Assembly: GCA_041484095.1 (NCBI GenBank)
Contig: JBGPGW010000195.1
Span: forward strand, 1 to 6,855
DNA length: 6,855 nucleotides
From: JBGPGW01 sp041484095
GTDB lineage: Bacteria > Pseudomonadota > Alphaproteobacteria > CADEGL01
Direction: 5' to 3'
Position numbers and translations under genes: made by a program. Numbering within the stretch: position 1 is the stretch's first letter; each line of letters starts with the position of its first letter. Positions 1 to 5,196 of this stretch are shown here, in pieces. The notes below the pieces were generated by a model. The model did not search any database. It worked only from the letters and a program-made list of their open reading frames with translations, and was not told the DNA's origin.

Positions 1-483
1 CGCGCCCTCATTGTAGAGCGAGACCCGGTGCTCGAGATTGCAGAGAACGACGGCCTCGCTGAGATCGTGAAGAATCGCCTCGAGGCGCCGCTTGTCGCTT
101 TCCGCGCGCGCGGCCGCCATGCGAGCCGCGTCTTCGAGCGACGTTCGGCTCGCCCATAGCGCCTCGACCACGGTCCCCACGGCGACGGCATGCCCGCCAA
201 GAGCGCGGGCCTCCGGCGGAGACCCCGCTGGCGGATTTTGTCCGCGGGCCGCTTGGACGGCCCACTGCGACAGCGCCGCGAGCGGCCTCATGAACAGCCG
301 GCGCAGCAGCGACCAATAAACGCCCAGCCCGATCGCCACGGCCAGAACCGCCGTCCCGAGCGCGGCCTGCACGCCGATCGCGTCATGTCTTGACGCAAGC
401 GCGAGCAGGATCGCGACCGCGCCGGCGAGCGCGGCGGCGCCCGATAGCGCGAGCGAAAGACCGAGTGTCCTACCAAGCGACAT
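1..483 (-). CDS. Membrane-anchored HAMP/PAS-domain protein, N-terminal part (3' end outside window)
   Basis: This frame stays open for 161 codons from ATG at 483 to the window edge. Two hydrophobic segments lie at about residues 7-29 and 39-60, separated by a very short charged loop (SRHD). A HAMP-like stretch begins at RPLAAL (66-71), and an alanine/arginine-rich helix leads into a PAS-like start at about 134-161 (LEAILHDLSEAVVLCNLEHR, then VSLYNEGA). The only ATG after an in-frame TGA is at 483; no strong Shine-Dalgarno is visible. This layout with a 'DLSEAVVLCN...YN' PAS start recalls alphaproteobacterial membrane proteins that end in a DnaQ-like 3'-5' exonuclease domain. A sensor histidine kinase has the same N-terminal plan, and the deciding C-terminus is missing. 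The membrane/PAS reading is reasonably sure; the output domain is inference. Confidence 0.75.
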   Translation of the reverse strand, partial: MSLGRTLGLSLALSGAAALAGAVAILLALASRHDAIGVQAALGTAVLAVAIGLGVYWSLLRRLFMRPLAALSQWAVQAARGQNPPAGSPPEARALGGHAVAVGTVVEALWASRTSLEDAARMAAARAESDKRRLEAILHDLSEAVVLCNLEHRVSLYNEGA

Positions 484-557
484 ATGCCGAAAGTGCCATC
501 AAGTGAATTTGCCAATACGTGCAGTCGGCCGGACCGTCATCTATCCCCATTCTTACA

Positions 558-610
558 GGAATCCTTATTCCGAGCGCTTCGAATCGCTGGCACAAGCCTC
601 GAGACTTGTG
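558..610. promoter_or_regulatory. Cluster of three near-palindromes in a divergent intergenic region
   Basis: The 183 bp between the divergent genes starting at 483 and 667 hold three dyads side by side. At 558-571 GGAAT and ATTCC flank CCTT. At 573-588, AGCGCTTCGAATCGCT pairs in 7 of 8 positions. At 591-610 the arms CACAAG and CTTGTG enclose CCTCGAGA, pairing in 9 of 10 positions. The last is loop-free and 20 bp long, the usual shape of a site for a dimeric repressor or activator. Its 3' edge is 56 bp before the downstream start codon. I see no convincing -35/-10 pair on either strand, so the regulatory role is inference from position and symmetry. Confidence 0.4.
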
Positions 611-666
611 GAGAATGGCGCTAGACCACGGTTCGGGCCTGTACGCGGTAAGGGAGGGGACCGTCG

Positions 667-906
667 ATGCGTCTCAACTTCAACATGGATATGCCACAAA
701 TCGAAATCGGCCGTCAGTTTCTCCATCGGCGCCAACATCCCAGCGTCGTCGAGACGGCCCGCGTCGTGGGGCTCCTCGACGATCGCAGCGGCATCCCCCA
801 TGTCCGGTTCATGGTCTCGATCCAGCGCATCAACCGGGTCATCGAAGACGGGCCGCGCACGTTGTCGCTATCGACCTTCCTCCGCCATTTCAACGAGAAT
901 GGATGA
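667..906 (+). CDS. Small hypothetical protein, 79 aa
   Basis: This is a short gene of unknown function. A strong purine-rich Shine-Dalgarno (AGGGAGG, 651-657) lies 9 nt before ATG 667, which favours this start over the in-frame ATGs at codons 7 and 9. The protein is soluble, with no signal peptide or membrane segment. Its C-terminal half (residues about 28-75) alternates hydrophobic and polar residues around GIPHVRF and EDGPRTLSLSTF, which suggests a small beta-rich domain. I have an impression of similar short proteins in alphaproteobacteria but cannot name a family. The alcohol dehydrogenase gene follows on the same strand after 78 bp, so the two may share a transcript, although a hairpin lies between them. 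Competing frames over the same stretch have arginine/serine-rich, shadow-like compositions. Confidence 0.68.
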   Translation: MRLNFNMDMPQIEIGRQFLHRRQHPSVVETARVVGLLDDRSGIPHVRFMVSIQRINRVIEDGPRTLSLSTFLRHFNENG

Positions 907-924
907 CCGCTCGCGTGCCCGACG

Positions 925-943
925 CGGGCTGAACCTCAGCCCG
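925..943 (+). repeat. Perfect 8-bp inverted repeat (hairpin) ahead of the alcohol dehydrogenase gene
   Basis: CGGGCTGA and TCAGCCCG pair perfectly around the 3-nt loop ACC. The element is in the 78-nt gap between the small hypothetical gene and the dehydrogenase gene, ending 41 nt before the dehydrogenase ATG. No T-run follows, so it does not look like a standard intrinsic terminator. It could act as an mRNA 3' stabiliser, an attenuating leader hairpin or an operator. The structure is seen directly; the role is not. Confidence 0.5.
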
Positions 944-984
944 AACGTGGCCGTGCCGCGACAGGGCGACGAAGGAACCGTCGC

Positions 985-2109
985 ATGAAGATCAAGGCTG
1001 CCGTCCTCCACGAAATGGGATTGCCCCGACCGTATGCGAAGAGCCGGCCGCTCCGCGTCGAGGAGCTCGACCTCGCGCCGCCGGGCGCGGGCGAGGTCCT
1101 GGTCGAGGTGAAGGCCGCGGGCCTCTGTCATTCCGATCTGTCGGTCATCAACGGCAATCGGCCGCGCCCCACGCCCATGGCGATCGGGCACGAATCGGCG
1201 GGCATCGTCCGCGAGATGGGACCGGGGGTCGAGGATCTGAAGCGCGGCGACCATGTCGTGATGGTGTTCGTGCCGAGCTGCGGACACTGTTTGCCCTGCA
1301 TGGAGGGACGGCCGGCCCTCTGCGAGCCGGGCAATGCGACGAACACGGCCGGCAAGCTTCTGTCGGGGGCGCAGCGGCTTTCGCTTAGGGGCCAGCCGGT
1401 CAATCATCACATGGGCGTCTCCGCGTTCAGCGAGCACGTCGTGGTGTCGCGGCGCTCGCTCGTCAAGGTCGATGCCGATCTGCCGTTCGATGAAGTGGCG
1501 CTCTTCGGTTGCGCCGTGCTGACCGGCGTCGGCGCGGTCATCAACACGGCCAAGGTGCCGCCGGGAACGACGGTGGCCGTGCTGGGGCTCGGCGGCGTCG
1601 GGCTCAATGCGCTGCTCGGCGCGAATTTGGTGGGTGCCCGCCAGATCGTCGCGATCGACGTGCTCGACGACAAGCTCGCGCTCGCGCGTCAGCTCGGCGC
1701 GTCGCACAGCTTCAACGCCAAGGACGCCGATTGCGCGGCCCAGGTGCGCGAAGCGACGGGCGGGGGTGTCGACTACGCCTTCGAGATGGCGGGATCGATC
1801 GAGGCGCTCGAGCTTGCCTATCGCATCACGCGGCGGGGCGGGATGACCGTGACCGCCGGCCTCGCCCATCCCGAACGCAAGCTCTCGATCCAGCAGGTCA
1901 GCCTCGTCGGCGAAGAACGCACGCTCAAGGGCAGCTATGTCGGGAGCTGCGTTCCGATCCGCGACGTGCCGCGCTATATCGCGCTTTACAAGCAGGGCCG
2001 CCTGCCGGTCGACAGGCTTCTCAGCCAGCGCGTCCGGCTCGACGGCTTGAACGAGGCCTTCGACCGTCTGGCGGACGGCCACACGGTGCGCCAAGTGCTG
2101 ATGTTCTAG
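985..2109 (+). CDS. Zinc-dependent alcohol dehydrogenase (MDR superfamily), 374 aa
   Basis: This is a cytosolic medium-chain dehydrogenase predicted to interconvert an alcohol and an aldehyde or ketone. All zinc ligands are present, and their positions equal horse liver ADH numbering plus 2: catalytic-zinc C48, H69 (in GHE) and C176; structural-zinc C99, C102, C105 and C113; proton-relay S50. The cofactor fold has GLGGVG at 201-206 followed by D225, which favours NAD over NADP. The length fits the classical 370-residue zinc ADH family. AAGGA at 972-976 lies 8 nt before the ATG and supports this start. The gene follows the 79-aa gene and ends by overlapping the stop codon of the convergent DUF1194 gene. 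The substrate cannot be told from the sequence. The enzyme class is very secure. Confidence 0.96.
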   Translation: MKIKAAVLHEMGLPRPYAKSRPLRVEELDLAPPGAGEVLVEVKAAGLCHSDLSVINGNRPRPTPMAIGHESAGIVREMGPGVEDLKRGDHVVMVFVPSCGHCLPCMEGRPALCEPGNATNTAGKLLSGAQRLSLRGQPVNHHMGVSAFSEHVVVSRRSLVKVDADLPFDEVALFGCAVLTGVGAVINTAKVPPGTTVAVLGLGGVGLNALLGANLVGARQIVAIDVLDDKLALARQLGASHSFNAKDADCAAQVREATGGGVDYAFEMAGSIEALELAYRITRRGGMTVTAGLAHPERKLSIQQVSLVGEERTLKGSYVGSCVPIRDVPRYIALYKQGRLPVDRLLSQRVRLDGLNEAFDRLADGHTVRQVLMF

Positions 2110-2888
2110 CCGCCGCCCATCCCGGCCGGGACGATCGACGCGCGCGTTCGATCCTCCGCGTCGTCGGGCGCCGTCGCGATATGCGCCCCGCGCACTTCGC
2201 GGATCAGCTTCGCGACGATCGCCTCGGCGAACGCCGCGTAGTCCTTGGCCACGATCAGGAACGAGCCCGGCCCGCCGATGACGTTGCGCTCGTAATAGCC
2301 GGGGAGGAAGCGCTCCTTGGTGGTGATGGGCAGGCCGTTGATCGTGACGCCCGTGCGCACCGCGCGGTCGCGGACCCCGTTCGGCAGGATGCCCTTGTTG
2401 CTGTAGCCGTCGCCCGAGACGTCGATGACCCGGCGCCGGCCCTCGAACCCCTTGGCCGGAAACATGGTGAGGCAGAATTCGAGCGCCTGTCCCATCGCGG
2501 TCTGCCCCATCTCGAAGAAACGCGGCGTGGCATCGACGGCCGCCGCGAAGCGTTCCGCCGACGTCGCGTCGTCAACATGCATCCAGCCGATCGCGATCTC
2601 CTGCTGGTCGGGGTTCGCCCACTGCATCATGGCGACGACGATGCCGCCGGCGGTCTTGATGGCCTCGACCAATTGCGGCGTCCGGAACGCCTCGGCATAG
2701 CCGCGCATCTGGAGGTCGAATTCCTCGGCCCTCACGCTGGCCGAGACATCGACGGCGAGGATGAGCTCGAGCTCGACGGGCTTTGCCGCCGCCCCGTGCC
2801 AGGTGCCGAGAAAAAGCCCGAACCCAAGAGCGGCGCGGCGCGACAGATGGAGAAGACGGCTCACCCATCGCGCCGGCCGCGCGGTCAT
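2106..2888 (-). CDS. Exported DUF1194 / von Willebrand factor A-like protein, 260 aa
   Basis: The N-terminus is a signal peptide: basic residues, a hydrophobic core at about 20-30, and a probable cut after AAA (33-35). SRRAAL at 16-21 gives it a weak twin-arginine look. The mature protein opens with LILAVDVSASV, a metal-ion-dependent adhesion site with D47, S49 and S51. T130 (in GQTAMG) and D160 (in VIDVSGDG) are the likely remaining ligands. The conserved VIDVSGDG segment and overall length fit DUF1194, an uncharacterised alphaproteobacterial family related to vWA domains, so a periplasmic protein-binding or scaffold role is plausible but unproven. The start overlaps the SDR stop as ATGA, indicating translational coupling. 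The open frame continues upstream of 2888, but that extension lies inside the SDR gene and lacks a signal peptide, so ATG 2888 is the likely start. Confidence 0.9.
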   Translation of the reverse strand: MTARPARWVSRLLHLSRRAALGFGLFLGTWHGAAAKPVELELILAVDVSASVRAEEFDLQMRGYAEAFRTPQLVEAIKTAGGIVVAMMQWANPDQQEIAIGWMHVDDATSAERFAAAVDATPRFFEMGQTAMGQALEFCLTMFPAKGFEGRRRVIDVSGDGYSNKGILPNGVRDRAVRTGVTINGLPITTKERFLPGYYERNVIGGPGSFLIVAKDYAAFAEAIVAKLIREVRGAHIATAPDDAEDRTRASIVPAGMGGG

Positions 2889-3616
2889 GCGATGACGAGC
2901 CCGCCGCTCACGATCATCGTCTCGCCGGTGCAGTAGGTGTTCGAGTCTCCGGCGAGAAAGCACACGGCTTCCGCGATCTCCCGCGGCTCGGCCCCGCGCT
3001 TCAGGGGAATGCGCGGCGACAGCTTCGCGAGGTAATCGTTCGCGCGCATGGGGGCCGTGTTGGTGGCGCCGGGCGCCACGGCGTTGACCAGGATCTTGTC
3101 GCCGGCGTAGGCGATGGCGAAGGATTTGGTCAGGCTGATCACGCCGGCCTTCGCGGCCGCGTAATGCGCCATCGCGGGAAACGCGACGAATCCGTCGACC
3201 GATGCGATGTTGACGATGCGCCCTCCGCCCTCTGCGCGCATATGCGCGGCGGCCGCGACCGACATGTGGAAGACGCCCCTGAGGCAGACGTCGAAGATGA
3301 GGTCCCATTCGGAATCGTCGATCTCTTCGATCGGCGTGCGGATGTAGAGGCCGGCATTGTTCACCAGCGAATCGATTCGGCCATAGGCCGCGACGGCGTC
3401 GGCGAAGGCGCGGTGACAGGATTGCCGGCGCGTGATGTCGCCCTCGATTCCGACCGCCTGGTGGCCCAGCCGGTTGAGCGCGGCCACGGCGTCGTCGAGC
3501 GCCGGCTTGTCCTTGTCGATGAGGGCGAGGCGCGCGCCCTTGGCCGCCATGATTTCGGCGATACCGCGCCCGAGGCCTTTCGCCGCGCCGGTGATCGCAA
3601 CCGTCTTGCCCTGCAT
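2885..3616 (-). CDS. Short-chain dehydrogenase/reductase, 243 aa, with Cys at the usual catalytic Asn
   Basis: This is a classical SDR oxidoreductase, probably cytosolic. It has the Rossmann motif TGAAKGLG (9-16), D34 after the second strand (NAD preference), NNAG (86-89), S139, Y152 and K156 of the YxxxK site, and a PG motif after strand six. The C-terminal GETMIVSGG is typical of the FabG-like branch. The fourth catalytic residue, normally Asn in a 'VNLxGVF' context, is C111 here (VCLRGVF, codon TGC). ATG 3616 is preferred because GGGGAG sits 7 nt upstream; a GTG at 3622 would almost touch that site. The gene is coupled to DUF1194 by a 4-nt overlap. The region upstream holds a TTGACA box, 11-bp repeats and a hairpin. 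The substrate is unknown. Confidence 0.93.
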   Translation of the reverse strand: MQGKTVAITGAAKGLGRGIAEIMAAKGARLALIDKDKPALDDAVAALNRLGHQAVGIEGDITRRQSCHRAFADAVAAYGRIDSLVNNAGLYIRTPIEEIDDSEWDLIFDVCLRGVFHMSVAAAAHMRAEGGGRIVNIASVDGFVAFPAMAHYAAAKAGVISLTKSFAIAYAGDKILVNAVAPGATNTAPMRANDYLAKLSPRIPLKRGAEPREIAEAVCFLAGDSNTYCTGETMIVSGGLVIA

Positions 3617-3627
3617 GCCCACTCTCC

Positions 3628-3652
3628 CCGCGATCGAGCCGCGCGATCGCGG
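3628..3652 (-). repeat. Perfect 9-bp inverted repeat abutting the SDR ribosome-binding site
   Basis: On the plus strand, CCGCGATCG (3628-3636) and CGATCGCGG (3644-3652) pair perfectly around a 7-nt spacer. In the minus-strand transcript this would fold as a stable leader hairpin whose last base pairs run directly into the GGGGAG Shine-Dalgarno of the SDR gene at 3616. It could limit ribosome access or be a DNA operator. The gene-expression role is inference. Confidence 0.5.
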
Positions 3653-3682
3653 TCTCGCGCCGTGCCGGCTTCGTGCGAGCTA

Positions 3683-3711
3683 CGCTTAAGCACGGACCCG
3701 GCCCTTGTCAA
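3683..3711 (-). promoter_or_regulatory. Candidate sigma-70-type promoter of the SDR-DUF1194 operon
   Basis: A perfect -35 hexamer TTGACA lies on the minus strand at 3706-3711, about 90 nt before the SDR start codon. At 17-nt spacing the matching hexamer is TAAGCG (3683-3688), a poor -10; shifting by one base gives TTAAGC. The exact -35 box in a non-coding gap ahead of an operon is supportive, while the weak -10 suggests dependence on an activator, perhaps through the adjoining direct repeats. Confidence 0.42.
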
Positions 3712-3738
3712 ACGCACCTCAAACGCACCTCAAACGCA
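3708..3738. repeat. Three tandem 11-bp direct repeats overlapping the -35 box
   Basis: Read on the plus strand, TCAAACGCACC occurs twice in tandem, followed by a third partial copy TCAAACGCA. On the minus strand this is TGCGTTTGAGG repeated, with the promoter-proximal copy running into TTGACA. The 11-bp period places the copies on nearly the same face of the helix. They lie between the stop of the AhpD-like gene (3754) and the SDR start, so they are non-coding. This suits a cooperative activator or repressor site, although replication slippage could also create it. Confidence 0.6.
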
Positions 3739-3753
3739 TGGGGGCCAATCGTC

Positions 3754-4158
3754 TCAGCCGCCTTCCGCGGGCCTCGGCTTGAACCGCTCGTCGATGTCGA
3801 CCTGGTAGGCGGCGGCCAAAGCGTTGGTCTCAGACGCCATGCCGACGACCGCGATGAGTTCGCCAAGCATCGCCTCGCTCATGCCGGCCTTCCCAGCGGA
3901 CGCGGTGTGGGAGGCGATGCAATACCCGCAGCCATTCGCCATGCTGACCGCGAGGTAGAGCATCTCCTTGATCCCGGGATCGAGCGCGCCCGGCGCCATG
4001 ACCTCCTTGAGGGTCTGCCAGGTCCGCTTCATCACCGCGGGATGGTTGGCCGCGACCTTCCAGAAATTGTTGATCCAGTCGATGCGGCGGGTCGCCATGA
4101 TGTCGTCATAGACCGCGCGCACCTCGGGGCTCGCTTCCGCGTATTCGATCGGGCGCAT
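3754..4158 (-). CDS. Carboxymuconolactone decarboxylase / AhpD-like protein, 134 aa
   Basis: This is a small all-helical protein of the CMD/AhpD family. It carries E65, C77, C80 and H84 (the last three in CGYCIASH), spaced exactly like the Glu-Cys-x-x-Cys-x3-His active site of Mycobacterium tuberculosis AhpD (E118, C130, C133, H137). The AhpD residue H132 is Y79 here. A thiol-disulfide or alkylhydroperoxidase-type activity is therefore more likely than true lactone decarboxylation. ATG 4158 is preferred because GGGAG lies 7 nt upstream; ATG 4164 and a GTG at 4185 are in frame but badly placed relative to that site. It lies upstream of the SDR on the same strand with a 137-bp gap containing its own promoter-like signals, so co-transcription is uncertain. 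No AhpC gene is visible. Confidence 0.9.
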   Translation of the reverse strand: MRPIEYAEASPEVRAVYDDIMATRRIDWINNFWKVAANHPAVMKRTWQTLKEVMAPGALDPGIKEMLYLAVSMANGCGYCIASHTASAGKAGMSEAMLGELIAVVGMASETNALAAAYQVDIDERFKPRPAEGG

Positions 4159-4180
4159 CGCCATTCTCCCTTTTCCGTTC

Positions 4181-4200
4181 CTCACCTGTTCTCGCCTGTG
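4181..4200. repeat. Two tandem imperfect 10-bp repeats in a divergent intergenic region
   Basis: CTCACCTGTT is followed immediately by CTCGCCTGTG, identical at 8 of 10 positions. The pair lies between the AhpD-like gene (minus, start 4158) and the CheZ gene (plus, start 4308), about 23 bp upstream of the former. It might be a regulator-binding site, but two short imperfect copies could be chance. I see no clear -35/-10 pair in the rest of this 149-bp gap. Confidence 0.25.
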
Positions 4201-4307
4201 CGGGGTTTAACGAATGCTTAGCCGTTCTGGCCTAGCGTCGGAAGCCTCGGTCGCGCCCGATGTCGGTCGCGGGCGAACAGACATGCACCGAGCAGGAGAG
4301 GCCGCCT

Positions 4308-5189
4308 ATGGCGACAAAACCGCGAAAACGCACGGCCAGCAAGAAGGTCGACGCGGGTGAACTCACCCGGCGGGTCGGACGCCTCGTCGACGTGCTTCGC
4401 AAGCAACCCCAGCAGACCGTGACGCTGGCCGATGTTGCCGGCGTCACCGAAGTGCTCATCGGCAGTCTCGACCGCTACATGGGCTCGATCGACACATCCT
4501 TGTACCGGGAGTGCCAGGCGCTCACGGGTCACATCGCCCAGACGCGCGCCGAGATCGCCGAACTCAGCCCCCAAGACCTGACCACGACGAAGATCCCTCG
4601 CGCGGGCCAGGAACTCGATGCGATCGTGAAAGCCACCGAGGACGCGACCGGAGAGATCATGAGCGCCGCCGAAGAAATGATGGCGGCCGATGGTGCCGAT
4701 CCGGCCGCTCTCAAGGCGATCGTCGACGCGGCTTGCATGCGGATTTTCGAAGCCTGCGCCTTCCAGGACATCACGGGGCAGCGCATCGCCAAGGTCGTCA
4801 ATACGCTGTCCTTCATCGAAGAGCGGCTGAGCAACCTTCAAAAGGTATGGAGCGAAAGCCTCGGCGAGACCATCGCCGATGCAACGAAGGACGAGCCGGT
4901 ATCCGAAGACGCGATTCTCCTGAACGGTCCGGCGCTCGCCGGTGAAGGAATCAATCAGTCCGACGTGGACGCATTGATGAACAACGCGGGCCGCGCGTCA
5001 CCCGCGGGCGGCGAAGCCATCCGGGTCGGCGATGCCGTCAACGGCGGAGCCAATGACGCCGTCGCGCTCGCCGCGTCGCCTTCGAGCGCTGAGAGCCCGC
5101 GGGTCAGCGACATCCTCGGCGGCGGCGGCAATGACGCCGCACCGGCGCCCGACGACCTCGACGCGAAGATCGACGCCCTGTTCCGATAG
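4308..5189 (+). CDS. cheZ: CheZ-family CheY-P phosphatase, 293 aa
   Basis: This protein is predicted to remove phosphate from the response regulator CheY-P and so reset flagellar switching. The diagnostic helix reads ACAFQDITGQRIAKVVNTL, with D154 and Q158 matching catalytic D143 and Q147 of E. coli CheZ. Residues about 18-180 are almost wholly helical, fitting CheZ's long hairpin dimer. A lysine/arginine-rich N-terminus and a disordered Gly/Ala/Pro/Ser tail (about 195-293) flank it. The tail holds NQSDVDALM (216-224), resembling the CheY-binding end of CheZ (SQDQVDDLL) and the start of FliM (SQAEIDALL), and the terminus (DLDAKIDALFR) repeats the pattern. ATG 4308 is chosen because AGGAG (4294-4298) lies 9 nt upstream; an ATG at 4260 is less likely. 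No cheY or flagellar gene is nearby, and the gene is convergent with the SDR ending at 5197. Confidence 0.88.
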   Translation: MATKPRKRTASKKVDAGELTRRVGRLVDVLRKQPQQTVTLADVAGVTEVLIGSLDRYMGSIDTSLYRECQALTGHIAQTRAEIAELSPQDLTTTKIPRAGQELDAIVKATEDATGEIMSAAEEMMAADGADPAALKAIVDAACMRIFEACAFQDITGQRIAKVVNTLSFIEERLSNLQKVWSESLGETIADATKDEPVSEDAILLNGPALAGEGINQSDVDALMNNAGRASPAGGEAIRVGDAVNGGANDAVALAASPSSAESPRVSDILGGGGNDAAPAPDDLDAKIDALFR

Positions 5190-5196
5190 GACGCCG

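Noticed and set aside
503..988. 161-codon plus-strand open frame overlapping the small hypothetical gene
   Set aside because: Its Ser/Arg-rich composition lacks motifs, whereas the 667-906 frame has a strong ribosome-binding site and a balanced composition.
868..2094. 408-codon minus-strand open frame opposite the alcohol dehydrogenase gene
   Set aside because: It mirrors a gene with all catalytic and zinc motifs; the frame is rich in Arg, Ala, His and Asp with no motif, as expected for a GC-rich antisense shadow.
1509..2936. 475-codon plus-strand open frame across the alcohol dehydrogenase, DUF1194 and SDR genes
   Set aside because: It runs across three well-supported genes, has low-complexity Arg/Ala/Gly composition and no domain.
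2889..3308. Upstream extension of the DUF1194 frame, which would give a 400-aa protein
   Set aside because: The extra 140 residues are a frame-shifted reading of the SDR gene; ATG 2888 gives a signal peptide and an ATGA overlap.
3708..3738. Tandem repeats as a CRISPR array or iteron origin
   Set aside because: Units are 11 bp with no spacers, no cas gene and no replication initiator gene; a promoter element is simpler.
2783..3808. 341-codon plus-strand open frame opposite the SDR gene
   Set aside because: Antisense to a clear SDR with a complete Rossmann motif; no motif, no ribosome-binding site.
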